The notes under the pieces were generated by a model. It worked only from the letters and a program-made list of their open reading frames with translations. It searched no databases and was not told the origin of the DNA. This document shows positions 15,364 to 25,504 of a stretch of 64,000 nucleotides of DNA, one piece after another. Source of the stretch: Streptomyces venezuelae. Lineage in GTDB: Bacteria; Actinomycetota; Actinomycetes; Streptomycetales; Streptomycetaceae. The DNA is taken from positions 7,502,001 through 7,566,000 of the forward strand of contig NZ_CP029191.1 of NCBI RefSeq assembly GCF_008642335.1, written 5' to 3'. The translations under genes were made by a program, and so were the position numbers. How positions within the stretch are numbered: position 1 is the first letter of the stretch; each line of letters begins with the position of its first letter.

Positions 15364-16039
15364 GCCGCGAGATCCTGGCCCGCACCTGCTCCGCGGAGTC
15401 GGTGGAGGAGCCGGGCCTCACGAAGAGCTGGAAACCCTTCCAGGCGCGGCGCAGATCGCGGTAGCGCTCGGAGGCGCTGGCGGTGCTCCATCCCGTGACG
15501 ATCAGCCCGCACGTCTTGTCGTCCAGATCCGGGACGGGGATGGTGTCCAGCCGGCGCAGCGCCTCTCGTGCGGAGACGATTGCCGAATCCAGGTCCGCCA
15601 CTGAGGCAGCGTGCTCTCGCAGGGTGATGACCTCCTTCGCCAGCCGCTGGTCGAAGTAGGCGCGGATCTTGCCACGCCGCAGGATCTCTTCCTCGTACGG
15701 CTCGCGCAGTGCACGGTGGCGCTCCTGCACCCGTCTGATCGTGGCCAGTTGCTCGGGATCGGTGAGCCGCTGCAGGGTCATCGCGGTGATCTCCGCGTCC
15801 AGCACGCGGACGTCGGCGATGGTCCGGCCACAGCCGCTGACGGATCTCTCCGAGCGGTAGTGATGGCGCAGTCCGCCGTCCTCGTACGTGGCGCCGCGCT
15901 GATGGACCGTGGCCGTGAGGTGCGCTCCACAGGCGCCGCACCGTACGGGCGAGTCGCGTCCGCTGCACAGGTAAGGGTCTTCGTGAGGGCGCCCCGGTCG
16001 GCGCGACTCCTGTGCAGGCGGCACGGATGATCCTCCCAT
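15332..16039 (-). pseudogene. Relic of a second large serine recombinase (zinc ribbon and coiled coil only)
   Basis: A 235-residue frame that looks like the C-terminal part of a large serine recombinase. Residues about 22-75 carry the zinc-beta-ribbon pattern (YLCSG, then RCGACGAHL, a YRSERSV segment and GCGRTIADV). Residues 75-180 form the long charged helical region usual after the ribbon (DPEQLATIRRVQERHRALRE and ILRRGKIRAYFDQRLAKEV). No resolvase catalytic domain (YxRVS-type motif) is found upstream on this strand, so it cannot recombine DNA alone. It is either a decayed integrase from an earlier element or a stand-alone accessory protein; its frame is still intact over 235 codons. It faces away from the active integrase. 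Confidence 0.55.
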
Positions 16040-16393
16040 GCGTGATGGGCCAGGGATCTCAAGTGGTTCAGACGTCTGGCGGCGGTGCGGAGTTGACCTT
16101 AGCGGCGCTGCTCCTTCACTGCATCAACATCGGCCACATGTGCCGGACCGGACAACGAATCCTGGTCACCCAGCCGTCGGGCCGCGGCCGGATAGTTGAG
16201 CAGTCACAGAAAGTAAGGCTTTGGCTAGTGCACCAAGGCTATCCACGTCCGGGGAATTCATGCCCCGGCGGGACATGAAAATCTCAGTAACTCGACAGCT
16301 TTTAGCACTCTTTGATGGCGCCGCTGAGCAGGAGTTACTTCCCGTGTGCGTCAGTCGTAATCGCGCCCCATGCGCATGACGTCAGGAGAAGTG
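16040..16393. other. Intergenic region upstream of the integrase pair
   Basis: This 354-base stretch has no convincing gene. It contains a near-perfect hairpin (ttcatgcccc-ggc-gggacatgaa arrangement, 16257-16279; one mismatch) and an AT-richer stretch after it (aaaatctcagtaactcgacagcttttagcactcttt). These are likely to include the promoter and operator for the genes at 16394 and 16625. Confidence 0.45.
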
Positions 16394-16573
16394 ATGCAGG
16401 ACATGACTCCCGAGGAGGGAGGCGGCATATCGCCCGGCGAGGCCGGTGAATGGCTGCGGCGGCATTTCGCCGATGACCCGGCGCCGAAGGTGGATCTGGT
16501 CATCGAAGTGGCGGATTCTAATGCGCTCGCCTACCGCGAGGTGATGGAAATCCTGTTCGGGCCGCTGGCCTGA
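16394..16573 (+). CDS. Small acidic protein directly upstream of the integrase (unknown; recombination factor possible)
   Basis: A 59-residue protein. The ATG at 16394 is chosen for the AGGAG site 6 bases upstream; ATGs at 16370 and 16376 lack one. The chain is acidic (MTPEEGGGISPGEAGEWLRRHFADD) with a helical end (NALAYREVMEILFGPLA). It sits 51 bases before the integrase and is probably co-transcribed. Serine integrases need a small directionality factor for excision, and those factors share no common sequence, so this is a candidate only by position. Confidence 0.5.
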   Translation: MQDMTPEEGGGISPGEAGEWLRRHFADDPAPKVDLVIEVADSNALAYREVMEILFGPLA

Positions 16574-16624
16574 GCGGGCGACGCCACGCTGGACGCAGGA
16601 CCGCCGGTTGCCGAGGGGATCTCC

Positions 16625-18574
16625 ATGACGCAAAGCGCTGAGAGTGCGATCGAGACAGCCGCCCGGAGCGTACGGCCCGGTCAGATGCGGGCCGTCATCT
16701 ACGCCCGGGTCAGCACGGAGGAACAGGCCAAGGGATACGGCATCGGCGCGGGCGTGAAGCGCTGCATGCGTCACATCGAGAAGAAGGACTGGTTCTTCGT
16801 CGCGACCTTTGCCGACGAAGGAGTCTCCGGTTCCCTCCCGTGGGACGAACGCCCGGACCTGACGCGGCTGATGGAGATGGCGCGGCAGGAGCCCTGCCCC
16901 TTCGATGTGGTCGTGGTGCCCGAAGGGCGGGTGATCGGCCGCGTCGACAAGGCCTACTACCCCTGGGTGTGGGGGCTGGAGAAGTACGACGTCTTCGTGG
17001 CCGACGCCAAGCTGGACATCGACAACACCACCGACGACGGCCGCGACAAGATGCGCGAAGAGGCGAATTACGCCTTCAAGGAATACACACGCACTCGCGC
17101 GCGCACGCAGGGCGGCATGCAGGAGCACGCCGAAGCCGGGGGATACACCGGTGGCTATGTCCCGTGGCCGTACGAGGTCGCGAACATGGGCAAGAAGAAG
17201 GAGAGCCGCCTGGTCGTGGACCCGGCGGGACTGCCTGCCGCACGACGGGGGCGTGAGCTGTTCGTCCGCCTGCGCAACTGGGACCAGTCCGCTGACCTTC
17301 TCAATGCGGAGCAGCTGTACACCCAGAGCGGTCTGCCGTGGACGGGCGCCAATTTACGCGCCCGTCTGACCGGGGACGCCATCCTGCGCCGCAGGCTGAT
17401 CTTCCGCAAGGCGTCGAAGGCGAAGCTGGCCCGCGACGGCACCCCGCTGCACGGCGCACCGGTCGTCATCGACCTGCCACCTGTCTTCACGGACCAGGAG
17501 ACGGAAGAGCTGAAGGCGGCCATCAAGCTGGCCGAGAAAGGGCCGGCCCTGAACCGGGGGCGGGTCTACCCGATCAGCGGGCGGTTCACCTGCCTGTGCG
17601 GCGGCACGTACACGGGATGGAATCCCACCGGCAAGCGCACCGCCAAGTACCGCTGCAACCGCGGTGGTCCGCAGTGCAAGCTGGTTCCGGCGGATGCCAT
17701 CGAGAAGGACGTCTGGCGCAGGGTGCGAGCAAAACTCAGCGACTTCGACCGGCTAAAGAAAGTAGCGGCCGACTGGGTCACCGCGGCAGCCAGCCGGGAT
17801 GTGAACTTCGAGGACCGCATCCGGGAGCTGGACGCCAGGATCGAGCGGCAGCGGAAGGTCGTCAAAGTCACCCGGTCCGTCGCCGTCAGTGAGGCGGTCG
17901 ACCGCGGCCTGGACGAAGCGGAGGCCGTCGCCGCGGCGACGGACGCCGTACGCCCGCTCAACAAGCAACTGGCCGACCTGGAGAAGCTGCGCGCGGATAC
18001 TGCTCAGTGGCAGACGGAAGCCGCGGAAGCGTCCATGCGTGCGGACGATCTGATGGAGCTGGCCAGGGCGGCACAGGAGCGCTTCGGCCGCATGCCACTG
18101 GACAAGCAGGCCCGGTTCCTGGCACTGCTCGAAGCCGAGGTGACCATGACGGGCCCGGCGCCGCGCGGCAAGGCAGGGGCCCGCTGTTCCCTGGTCGCCT
18201 GGTTCCGTGAGAACGGCTTCCGTGTGCCCACGCTCACGGACGGGGCGTGGGGGCAGGTGCGGGACATCGTCCCCGCGGCCCCGGGGCGTGACCCCCGGCG
18301 AGCGCTGGCGGGCATCCTGGAGAAGGCACGTACTGGTGTCGCCTGGTCGAAGCTCCCCGCGGAGTTCGGCGACGGCGGGGCCCTGCGCAAGGTCGCCCTG
18401 GAGTGGATGCCGGAGGTGTTGCCCGACGTCATGGCCAGACTCTCGGACTCGCCCGGCGAGGAGCCGTTCGACCCGGCGCCCATTCCCTTGACGACGGTCC
18501 GGCTGTGGGTCATGCCGGAACTGCTGCTCGGGAGTGATGAGCACTTCCATGCACGCGCGTGCAGCCCAGCATGA
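16625..18574 (+). CDS. int: Large serine integrase of the prophage
   Basis: A 649-residue site-specific recombinase that joins attP and attB. Residues 20-165 are the resolvase domain with the catalytic serine at Ser30 in YARVSTEEQ. The recombinase DNA-binding domain follows (about 170-300, with AGGYTGGYVPWPYEV). The zinc ribbon is at about 320-358 (CLCGG...YRCN...QCKL) and a coiled coil at about 395-470. Residues about 535-600 (LTDGAWGQVRDIVP ... KARTGVAWSKLPAEFG) resemble the N-terminal DUF4096 region of IS5-type transposases, an unusual addition. The last dozen codons run across the attachment junction, so the final residues and stop appear to be supplied by host DNA. Size and domain order are normal for a phiC31/R4-like integrase apart from that end. 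Confidence 0.9.
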   Translation: MTQSAESAIETAARSVRPGQMRAVIYARVSTEEQAKGYGIGAGVKRCMRHIEKKDWFFVATFADEGVSGSLPWDERPDLTRLMEMARQEPCPFDVVVVPEGRVIGRVDKAYYPWVWGLEKYDVFVADAKLDIDNTTDDGRDKMREEANYAFKEYTRTRARTQGGMQEHAEAGGYTGGYVPWPYEVANMGKKKESRLVVDPAGLPAARRGRELFVRLRNWDQSADLLNAEQLYTQSGLPWTGANLRARLTGDAILRRRLIFRKASKAKLARDGTPLHGAPVVIDLPPVFTDQETEELKAAIKLAEKGPALNRGRVYPISGRFTCLCGGTYTGWNPTGKRTAKYRCNRGGPQCKLVPADAIEKDVWRRVRAKLSDFDRLKKVAADWVTAAASRDVNFEDRIRELDARIERQRKVVKVTRSVAVSEAVDRGLDEAEAVAAATDAVRPLNKQLADLEKLRADTAQWQTEAAEASMRADDLMELARAAQERFGRMPLDKQARFLALLEAEVTMTGPAPRGKAGARCSLVAWFRENGFRVPTLTDGAWGQVRDIVPAAPGRDPRRALAGILEKARTGVAWSKLPAEFGDGGALRKVALEWMPEVLPDVMARLSDSPGEEPFDPAPIPLTTVRLWVMPELLLGSDEHFHARACSPA

Positions 18575-19556
18575 ACGTGAACATCACCGTGAGGATGCCG
18601 ATGATCGCGCCCACCGCGATGACGTCCGCGAGACCGCCGAGGCCCACGGACTTGAAGGCCGTGGAGAAGCCGCTCTCCGGGTCGACGTCCTTGTAGCTCT
18701 GCATCCCGGTGAGGACCAGGCACGCGAGGACGTACAGCACCATCGAGATCGCGAGGGAGTAGAGGATCGCCTTCGGCATGTGCCGCTGCGCGTCCTTGGA
18801 CTCCTCGGCGGCCGTCGACATGGCGTCGTAGCCGAACACCGCGAAGAAGACGGTCGCCGCGCCCGTGAACGCGCCGCTGACCCCGTAGGGGAAGAACGGG
18901 TCGTAGTTGCCTGTCTCGATGTGGAAGAAGCCGACCGCGATCACGACGAGGACCACGATCACCTTCAGGACGACCACGATCATCTCGAAGCGCGCGGCGT
19001 TCTTGATGCCTAGCGTCAGCAGGTACGCGATGAACAGGCACAGCACCGCGGCGAACAGGTCGACCTTGTGCCCGTCGCCGGTGCCGGGCGCGCCCATCAT
19101 CCAGTTCGGCAGCTCGGCCCCCATCTCCTCGACGAGGAAGCCGAAGTACCCGGAGATGCCGATGGCGACCACCGCGACGATCGCGGTGTACTCCAGGAGC
19201 AGGTCCCAGCCGATGAACCAGCCGGTCAGCTCCCCGAGCACCACATAGCCGTAGGTGTACGCCGATCCCGCCTTCGGGATCATGCCGGCGAACTCGGCGT
19301 ACGAGAAGGCGGCGGCGGCGCTCGCGACCCCCGCGATCAGGAAGGAGATCAGCACCGCGGGGCCCGCCGTGCCGTTGGCGACGGCCCCGGCGAGGCTGAA
19401 GATGCCGGCGCCGATGATGCCGCCGACCCCGATGGCGGTGAGCTGCCAGAGCCCGAGGGACTTGGCGAGTCCGCCGCCCGCCCCCGTCTCGGTCTCCTCG
19501 ATCTGCTCGATGGGCTTGCGGCGCAGCACGCCGTGTCCCATCCGTAGTCCCGACAT
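18510..19556 (-). pseudogene. Amino-acid permease (APC family) truncated by prophage insertion
   Basis: The frame gives 348 residues, whereas APC-type cationic amino-acid permeases are usually about 480-510. The ATG at 19556 follows a GAGGTGGAG site. Membrane helices typical of the family are seen (LTAIGVGGIIGAGIFSLAG at the N-terminus as the substrate-site helix, FSYAEFAGMIPKAGSAYTYGY, then FFAVFGYDAMSTAAEESKD). Homology to a normal permease ends around MFTFMLGCTRV; the last 15 residues are read from phage DNA. The remaining C-terminal part should be beyond the far end of the prophage. Transport by this half-protein is unlikely, so the lysogen probably lacks this permease. Confidence 0.8.
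18550..18563. other. Candidate att core: 14-bp palindrome at the prophage-host junction
   Basis: The sequence TGCACGCGCGTGCA is a perfect palindrome lying where permease homology stops (…MLGCTRV on the minus strand) and phage sequence begins. Serine-integrase sites are imperfect palindromes around a short core, so this fits an attR/attL hybrid site. The exact crossover bases cannot be fixed without the other end of the prophage or the empty site. Confidence 0.55.
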
Positions 19557-19676
19557 GAGCTCCACCTCTTCGCAGACGGCCGTCGGCTGATGGCGGATCA
19601 TGATGGCCCAGCGCGGGGCGCTACGGAAGGAGCCACACCAGGCCAGGTCACCCGGGTGTGGAGGATCCTGCGGGTG

Positions 19677-20138
19677 CTACGGAACCACCGTGACCGGCCA
19701 GCGGCCCGCCTTCACCAGACGGACGGCGACCGAGCCCACGATGCGGTGGCCCGCCTGCTCGGAGGCGCCCACGACGACGGCGTCGGCCTTGAGGTCGTCG
19801 GCGGCGGTGACCAGGCCGGAGTAGGGGTCGCCGCGGAACGTGTGGAACTCCCAGCGGACGTCGAATATGTCCTTCACCCGCTCGGTCGCGGCCCGGATCT
19901 CCGCGATGAGGCCCTCGGCGATCTCGTCGGTGGTCTCGGCGACCGGCACCCCGAACGCGGCGCCCGCCGCCATCACCGGCTGGATGTACACGACCGCGAG
20001 CAGGGCCCGCTGCCGACGCGCCAGACCACCGGCATAGGCCGCCGCTCTCAGCGAGGAGTCGGAGCCGTCGACCCCGACGACGATCACCTTGGGCCCGTCG
20101 GTGCCGCGTTCGAACTGCTGGGACTGGTCTTCACTCAC
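19677..20138 (-). CDS. Universal stress protein (UspA family)
   Basis: A 153-residue cytoplasmic protein with the UspA fold: VIVVGVDGSDSSLRAAAYA at the N-terminus, a DAVVVGAS strand near 120, and a GHRIVGSVAVRLVKAGRWPVTVVP end. The Gly-rich ATP loop is a variant of G-2x-G-9x-G(S/T). These proteins act in stress survival, often by ATP or nucleotide sensing. It is transcribed in the same direction as the broken permease and lies upstream of it; a single unit of permease plus Usp is common. Confidence 0.85.
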   Translation of the reverse strand: MSEDQSQQFERGTDGPKVIVVGVDGSDSSLRAAAYAGGLARRQRALLAVVYIQPVMAAGAAFGVPVAETTDEIAEGLIAEIRAATERVKDIFDVRWEFHTFRGDPYSGLVTAADDLKADAVVVGASEQAGHRIVGSVAVRLVKAGRWPVTVVP

Positions 20139-20232
20139 GCCCAGAGATTAGCGGAGGCAGTCATACCGCTCGCATGCCCCGTCCCGCCGCGCTCGACGCG
20201 CGCGGCGGCACACCTCTTCCTAGAGTCGTGCC

Positions 20233-23200
20233 ATGACGGTCAGCACGGAGGAGCCCGAGGCCGGCGGACGGATACGGGCCCGCGGCGGTTTCCTCGGCCG
20301 CGTCCCGGAGGGTTTCGCCGCGTTCTTCGGCGCCCTCGGCGTCTTCTGCGCGGTCCTCGCGGTCATCTCGCCGCTGCGCCGCCTCCTCATGCCCGTCATC
20401 CGTGTCCTCGACCTCCTCACGGTCCCGGTCAGCGCGAACCTCGCGTACGCCGTCTTCCTCTTCCTGCTCGCCGCGGCGACCGCCGCCCGCAAGAGGGTCG
20501 CCTGGTGGCTCGTCGTCAGCTATCTGGGGCTGCTTCTCGCCTTCGACGTGCTCGGCGCGGCCCTCGGCTTCTGGGCGGAGTCGCTGCCCTCCTTCGTGAT
20601 CTGCGGCGCCGCCTTCGTGCTGCTGATCCTCGCCCGCAAGGAGTTCTCCGCCGACTCCCGGCGCGGCGCCGTCTGGCGGGCCATCGCGGTCCTCGCCGCC
20701 GGACTCGGCGTCGCGATCCTGGCCGGCTGGGGCCTGGTCGAGCTGTTCCCCGGCACCCTCGTGCGCGGCGAGCGGCTGCTGTGGGCGGCGAACCGGGTCT
20801 GCGGCGGGCTCATCCACGGCCACGACTACTTCGACGGCGCCCCGCGGCGCGGCCTGTACTTCTGGCTCGGCCTGTTCGGCGCCCTCGCCCTGCTCAACGC
20901 CACCGCCACCCTCTTCCGCTCCCAGCGCATGGAAGCGGCCCTGCACGGCGACGAGGAACCCCGCATCCGCGCCCTCCTCGGGGCCTACGGCGCACAGGAC
21001 TCGCTCGGCTACTTCGCGACCCGGCGCGACAAGGCAGTCGTCTTCTCACCGAGCGGCAAGGCCGCCGTCACCTACCGCGTAGAGGCCGGCGTCTGCCTCG
21101 CCAGCGGCGACCCCGTCGGCGACCGCGAGGCCTGGCCGCACGCGATCGGCGCCTGGCTGGACGTGGCACGGCGCTACGCCTGGGCCCCCGCCGTCATGGG
21201 CGCGTCCGAGGACGGCGCGACCGCGTACGCCCGCGCCGGGCTCGGCGCGCTGCAACTGGGCGACGAGGCGATCCTGCACGTCGCCGACTTCGACCTGGAC
21301 GGCCGCGACATGCGCGTCACCCGCCAGGCCGTCAACCGCGTCCGCCGCACCGGCGCCACCGCCCGCATCCGCCGCCACTCCACCCTCACCGACGAGGAGA
21401 TGGAAGAGATCGTCGACAAGGCCGACGCCTGGCGGGACACCGAGACCGAACGGGGCTTCTCCATGGCCCTGGACCGCCTCGGCGACCCCGAGGACGGCGA
21501 CTGCCTCCTCGTCGAGGCCCTGGACGCCGACGGGAAGCTCCTCGCGCTCCTCTCCCTCGTCCCGTGGGGCAAGGACGGCATCTCCCTGGACCTGATGCGC
21601 CGTGACCGCACCGCACCCAACGGCGTCATGGAGTTCATGGTCGCCGAGCTGTGCGCGGCCGCTCCCCGGTCGGGCGTGCGGCGCATCTCCCTGAACTTCG
21701 CCGTATTCCGCTCGGTGTTCGAGGAGGGCGGCCGCATCGGCGCGGGCCCGGTGCTCCGCCTGTGGCGCAAGCTGCTTCTCTTCTTCTCCAAGTGGTGGCA
21801 ACTGGAGGCGCTCTACCGCTCCAACGCCAAGTACCACCCCGAGTGGTACCCGCGGTTCATCTGTTACGGCGACAGCGGCGCCCTCGCCCGCATCAGCCTG
21901 GCGTCCGGCATCGCCGAGGGCTTCGTCTCGGTGCCGTCCCTGCGCAAGCTCTGGGGCAAGGGCCACAAGCCGCGGGGCGTCACCCAGCCCGCGACCACCG
22001 AGGGCCTCCCGTCCATCGCCGCGCTCGGCCTGTCCGGCGCGGACGACGCCGCCGAAGCGGACCCGGCATCCAGGCTCCCCGAACAGATCCGCATCCGGCA
22101 CCGCAAACTCGACCGCCTGCGCGAACAGGGCGTCGACCCCTACCCCGTGGGCCTGCCCCCGCGCACCCACCGACTCGCGGACGTGAACCGCGACCTGACG
22201 GAGACCCGGGTCACGGTCGCGGGCCGCGTCATGCTCGTACGCGACTTCGGCGGCATCGTCTTCGTCGTCCTTCGCGACTGGTCGGGCGACCTCCAGCTCG
22301 CCCTCACCCGCGACACCTCGGGGCCCGACGTCCTTGACCGCTTCACCACCGGCACCGACATCGGCGACCACATCACCGCCACCGGCACCGTCGGCACCAG
22401 CGACCGGGGCGAGCTCACCGTCTTCGTCACCGAATGGCACCTCACCGGCAAGTGCCTGCGCCCCCTCCCCGACAAGCGCCGCGGCCTGACCGACCCCGAG
22501 GCCAAGGTCCGCAGGCGCTACCTCGACCTGGTCGCGAGCCCCGGCGCGCGCGACGTGGTCCGCGTCCGCTCCACCGCCGTACAGGCGCTGCGGCAGGGCC
22601 TGCTGGACCGGGGCTATCTGGAGGTCGAGACGCCGATGCTCCAGCAGATCCACGGCGGCGCCAACGCACGCCCCTTCACCACCCACATCAACGCCTACGA
22701 CCTCGACCTGTACCTGCGCATCGCCCCCGAGCTGTACCTGAAGCGGCTCTGCGTCGGCGGCATGGAGAAGGTCTTCGAGATGGGCCGCACCTTCCGCAAC
22801 GAGGGCGTCTCCTACAAACACAACCCCGAGTTCACGATGCTGGAGGCCTACCAGGCCTTCGCCGACTACGACGTGATGCTCGACCTCACCCGCGAACTCA
22901 TCCAGGGTGCCGCGACCGCCGCGTTCGGCCGGCCGGTGGCGTACAAGGACGGCGTCGAGCACGACATCTCCGGGCCCTGGCCCGTCAAGACGGTGTACGG
23001 CGCGATCTCCGAGGCGCTCGGCGAGGAGATCGACGCGGACACGCCGATGGAGGTCCTGCGCAGGCTGTGCGACCGGGCCGCCGTCCCGTACACGACGGAC
23101 GACGGCCGCGGCGACGTCGTCCTGGAGATGTACGAGCGGCTGGTCGAGGAGAAGACCCAGCTGCCCACCTTCTACAAGGACTTCCCGACCGACGTCTCGC

Positions 23201-23517
23201 CGCTCACCCGCCGGCACCGCACCGACCCGCGCCTCGCCGAACGCTGGGACCTCGTCGCCTTCGGCACGGAACTCGGCACGGCCTACTCGGAGTTGACCGA
23301 CCCCGTCGAGCAGCGCCGCCGCCTCACCGCGCAGTCGCTGCTCGCCGCCGGGGGAGACCCCGAGGCCATGGAGGTCGACGAGGACTTCCTCGACGCCCTG
23401 GAGTACGCGATGCCGCCCACCGGAGGCCTCGGCATCGGCGTCGACCGGCTCGTCATGTTCCTCACCGGCCTGACCATCCGCGAGACCCTGCCCTTCCCGC
23501 TGGTCCGCCGCGCCTGA
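20233..23517 (+). CDS. lysX: LysX: bifunctional lysyl-phosphatidylglycerol synthase / lysyl-tRNA synthetase
   Basis: A 1094-residue three-part protein. Residues 20-215 contain about six membrane helices. Residues about 250-590 are the MprF-like aminoacyl-transfer domain (DUF2156; e.g. [25 protein letters not shown] and the [14 protein letters not shown] region). Residues 618-1094 are a class II lysyl-tRNA synthetase: an OB fold from about 659, motif 2 near 849 ([20 protein letters not shown]) and motif 3 near 1065 ([15 protein letters not shown]). As known for LysX of mycobacteria, lysine is charged onto tRNA and passed to phosphatidylglycerol in the membrane, which lowers surface charge and raises tolerance to cationic peptides. 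Length and order match the family. It is divergent from the stress-protein gene. Confidence 0.92.
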   Translation: MTVSTEEPEAGGRIRARGGFLGRVPEGFAAFFGALGVFCAVLAVISPLRRLLMPVIRVLDLLTVPVSANLAYAVFLFLLAAATAARKRVAWWLVVSYLGLLLAFDVLGAALGFWAESLPSFVICGAAFVLLILARKEFSADSRRGAVWRAIAVLAAGLGVAILAGWGLVELFPGTLVRGERLLWAANRVCGGLIHGHDYFDGAPRRGLYFWLGLFGALALLNATATLFRSQRMEAALHGDEEPRIRALLGAYGAQDSLGYFATRRDKAVVFSPSGKAAVTYRVEAGVCLASGDPVGDREAWPHAIGAWLDVARRYAWAPAVMGASEDGATAYARAGLGALQLGDEAILHVADFDLDGRDMRVTRQAVNRVRRTGATARIRRHSTLTDEEMEEIVDKADAWRDTETERGFSMALDRLGDPEDGDCLLVEALDADGKLLALLSLVPWGKDGISLDLMRRDRTAPNGVMEFMVAELCAAAPRSGVRRISLNFAVFRSVFEEGGRIGAGPVLRLWRKLLLFFSKWWQLEALYRSNAKYHPEWYPRFICYGDSGALARISLASGIAEGFVSVPSLRKLWGKGHKPRGVTQPATTEGLPSIAALGLSGADDAAEADPASRLPEQIRIRHRKLDRLREQGVDPYPVGLPPRTHRLADVNRDLTETRVTVAGRVMLVRDFGGIVFVVLRDWSGDLQLALTRDTSGPDVLDRFTTGTDIGDHITATGTVGTSDRGELTVFVTEWHLTGKCLRPLPDKRRGLTDPEAKVRRRYLDLVASPGARDVVRVRSTAVQALRQGLLDRGYLEVETPMLQQIHGGANARPFTTHINAYDLDLYLRIAPELYLKRLCVGGMEKVFEMGRTFRNEGVSYKHNPEFTMLEAYQAFADYDVMLDLTRELIQGAATAAFGRPVAYKDGVEHDISGPWPVKTVYGAISEALGEEIDADTPMEVLRRLCDRAAVPYTTDDGRGDVVLEMYERLVEEKTQLPTFYKDFPTDVSPLTRRHRTDPRLAERWDLVAFGTELGTAYSELTDPVEQRRRLTAQSLLAAGGDPEAMEVDEDFLDALEYAMPPTGGLGIGVDRLVMFLTGLTIRETLPFPLVRRA

Positions 23518-23604
23518 GAAGACTCCGCGGCTGAACGGGTGCTTTCGGGGGCCGCCCCGGTGTTGATGTTCCGCGCCGGCCTGCCGCCATGCGACGGATG
23601 AGTC

Positions 23605-24456
23605 ATGAAAGATGATCAGCTGACTCCAGGGCGGCGGGTCCTGCTCCGCGCCGCGGCGCTCCTCGGCCTGGCCACGACCGCGGCGTGCGGGGGAGCGGAG
23701 GGCTCGTCCACCCCCGGCCCGCCCGCCACCGCCCCCGCGGGCGGACCTGCCGGGGGCCCGCCCGCCGCACGCCGCCTCAAGCCCTCCGCGTACCGCCTGC
23801 AGCCCCTCACGGGATACGGTCCCCAGCGCGCCCGGCGGGCCCTGCCCCAGGTGCGCAGGGCGCCGATCCTGCGCATGCCGGGCCGGGAGCGCTCGATGGT
23901 CCTGTCGTTCGACGACGGGCCCGACCCGCGCTACACCCCCGACATCCTGCGGACGCTCCGCAGGCACGACGTGCGGGCGATGTTCTTCGTCTGCGGCGAG
24001 ATGGCCGCCGACAACGCCGACCTGCTGCGGCAGATGGTCGACGACGGCCATGTGATCGGCAACCACACCTGGAGCCATCCGCTGCTGACGCGCCTCGGCA
24101 GGGCCCCGATGCGTGAGGAGATCGAGCGGACCTGCGACGTCATCGAGGAGGCCACCGGCGAGCCGCCCGAGTGGTTCAGGGCCCCCTACGGCGCATGGAA
24201 CCGCAACGCCTTCCAGCTGGGCGCCGAACTCGGCATGGAACCGCTCGCCTGGACCGTCGACACCCTCGACTGGACCGAGCCGGGCGCGGCGACCATCGTG
24301 CGGCGCGTCCGGGCCGGCGCGGGGCCCGGCGTCGTGGTGCTCTCGCACGACGCGGGCGGCGACCGCTCGGGCAGCGTCCAGGCACTCCACACGTACCTGC
24401 CGGAGCTGCTCGACTCCGGCTACCGGCTCACGGTGCCGAGCCGCTACATGTCCTGA
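23605..24456 (+). CDS. Polysaccharide deacetylase lipoprotein (NodB family)
   Basis: A 283-residue protein with an N-terminal RR-containing signal and a lipobox ending in Cys (TTAAC near residue 30), so it should be anchored outside the membrane. The NodB domain covers residues 95-280. Its metal and catalytic motifs are intact: FDDGPD near 101, HTWSH near 153, RAPYG near 192 and LSHDAG near 246. Such enzymes remove acetyl groups from peptidoglycan or other surface glycans. The Ala/Pro/Gly-rich linker at 31-60 is usual for actinobacterial lipoproteins. The substrate is not shown by sequence. Confidence 0.88.
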   Translation: MKDDQLTPGRRVLLRAAALLGLATTAACGGAEGSSTPGPPATAPAGGPAGGPPAARRLKPSAYRLQPLTGYGPQRARRALPQVRRAPILRMPGRERSMVLSFDDGPDPRYTPDILRTLRRHDVRAMFFVCGEMAADNADLLRQMVDDGHVIGNHTWSHPLLTRLGRAPMREEIERTCDVIEEATGEPPEWFRAPYGAWNRNAFQLGAELGMEPLAWTVDTLDWTEPGAATIVRRVRAGAGPGVVVLSHDAGGDRSGSVQALHTYLPELLDSGYRLTVPSRYMS

Positions 24457-24481
24457 GCCTCCGTCCGTCCGGCCGCCTTGC

Positions 24482-25171
24482 TCAGCGCACGGCGACCAGA
24501 CGGGCGAACACCACGACGTTCCCGTCGTATCCGGACTGTTCGGAGAAACCGCCGCCGCAGGTGATGACCCGCAATTCGGGAGTTCCGCTGTTCCCGTAGA
24601 CGCGCTTTCCTGGGAACTTGTTCTTGTCGAAGACCTCGATGCCGTAGATCTCGAAAATCGCCGTCTTCTTGTCCGCGCGGCCGACCTCGATGTGATTCCC
24701 CTTCTTCAGCGAACCGAGGCCGTAGAAGACGGCGGGACCCCGCTGGTTGTCCACGTGGCCGACCACCACGGCCGTGCCCTTCTCGCCCGGCGACACGGCG
24801 CCGGTGAACCAGCCCGCGAGGTTCGGGTCCTCGGGCGGCGGCGCGTCCACCCACCCCTCGGGGTCAAGGCCCACCTGCATGACCGGCGCGTCCACCCGGA
24901 TGCCCTTGATGCGCACGCGCTCGGCGGGCGAGAACGTGAGCGGCACCGGGGCGGCGTCCCCCGCGTCGGGCGCACGGTCCGCCGCCGCCGCGGACGCGGG
25001 CTGCGGCGGGCCCACGTCGAATTCCCCGGAGCCGTTGCGGATCAACGCGAGTCCGGTCAGCAGGACAAGCGCCATCACACCCCAAGGGGCGCGCTTCTTC
25101 TGCTTCTCCGCCTCCTGGAAATCCTGCAGATCCTGGAATTCGAACTCGTCGGCCGGCTGGGACGAAGGCAT
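24482..25171 (-). CDS. Class F sortase
   Basis: A 229-residue protein with a charged N-terminus, one membrane helix (about residues 29-46, WGVMALVLLTGLALI), and an extracellular sortase beta-barrel. The catalytic residues are visible: His in VVGHVDNQ near 138, Cys in VITCGGG near 204, and Arg in VVVFARLV near 223. Class F sortases of Actinobacteria join surface proteins to the cell wall but are less well described than class E. It is divergent from a small secreted protein gene at 25505 that has a C-terminal helix and basic end, with a similar one nearby at 26102; these may be its partners. Confidence 0.9.
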   Translation of the reverse strand: MPSSQPADEFEFQDLQDFQEAEKQKKRAPWGVMALVLLTGLALIRNGSGEFDVGPPQPASAAAADRAPDAGDAAPVPLTFSPAERVRIKGIRVDAPVMQVGLDPEGWVDAPPPEDPNLAGWFTGAVSPGEKGTAVVVGHVDNQRGPAVFYGLGSLKKGNHIEVGRADKKTAIFEIYGIEVFDKNKFPGKRVYGNSGTPELRVITCGGGFSEQSGYDGNVVVFARLVAVR

Positions 25172-25504
25172 GCTCTATCCCCTCTCGAACGCGGCGGAGC
25201 GCCGCGTCCGTTGCGCGTACCAAAACGCTAAGCGCGGGGCGCGCGGCGTGCGAAAGGGCGGGAGCGAACGGGTGGCGACCGGGGCGAAGTGCGCCATCCG
25301 AGTCGCGCCGGACAGGATTTTTCTGACGGTCCGTGACCTGCGGAGATGTCGGCCTGCGCGGACACGCCCCGGCGTGTCGTCTCACCAGGACGGCCGAGCG
25401 CCGACATGCGGGCCCGGGCACGTCATCTGAGGGTCAGTCTGGGAGGCGCTCTCGCCGATCGACCGGGGACGGTATCCCCGGGGCGTCTTCCGCGGAGGAT
25501 TGCC
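25172..25504. promoter_or_regulatory. Divergent promoter region between sortase and secreted-protein gene
   Basis: This 333-base region has no gene. It holds a perfect 8-bp hairpin with a two-base loop (gacacgcc-cc-ggcgtgtc, 25361-25378) and the ribosome site GGAGGATTGCC just before the 25505 start. It should contain the promoters of both divergent genes; clear -35/-10 elements are not obvious to me. Confidence 0.4.

Noticed and set aside
21046..24390. 1114-codon minus-strand frame
   Set aside because: It lies opposite lysX and the deacetylase gene, whose products have clear domains; the antisense product has none and is an effect of high G+C third positions.
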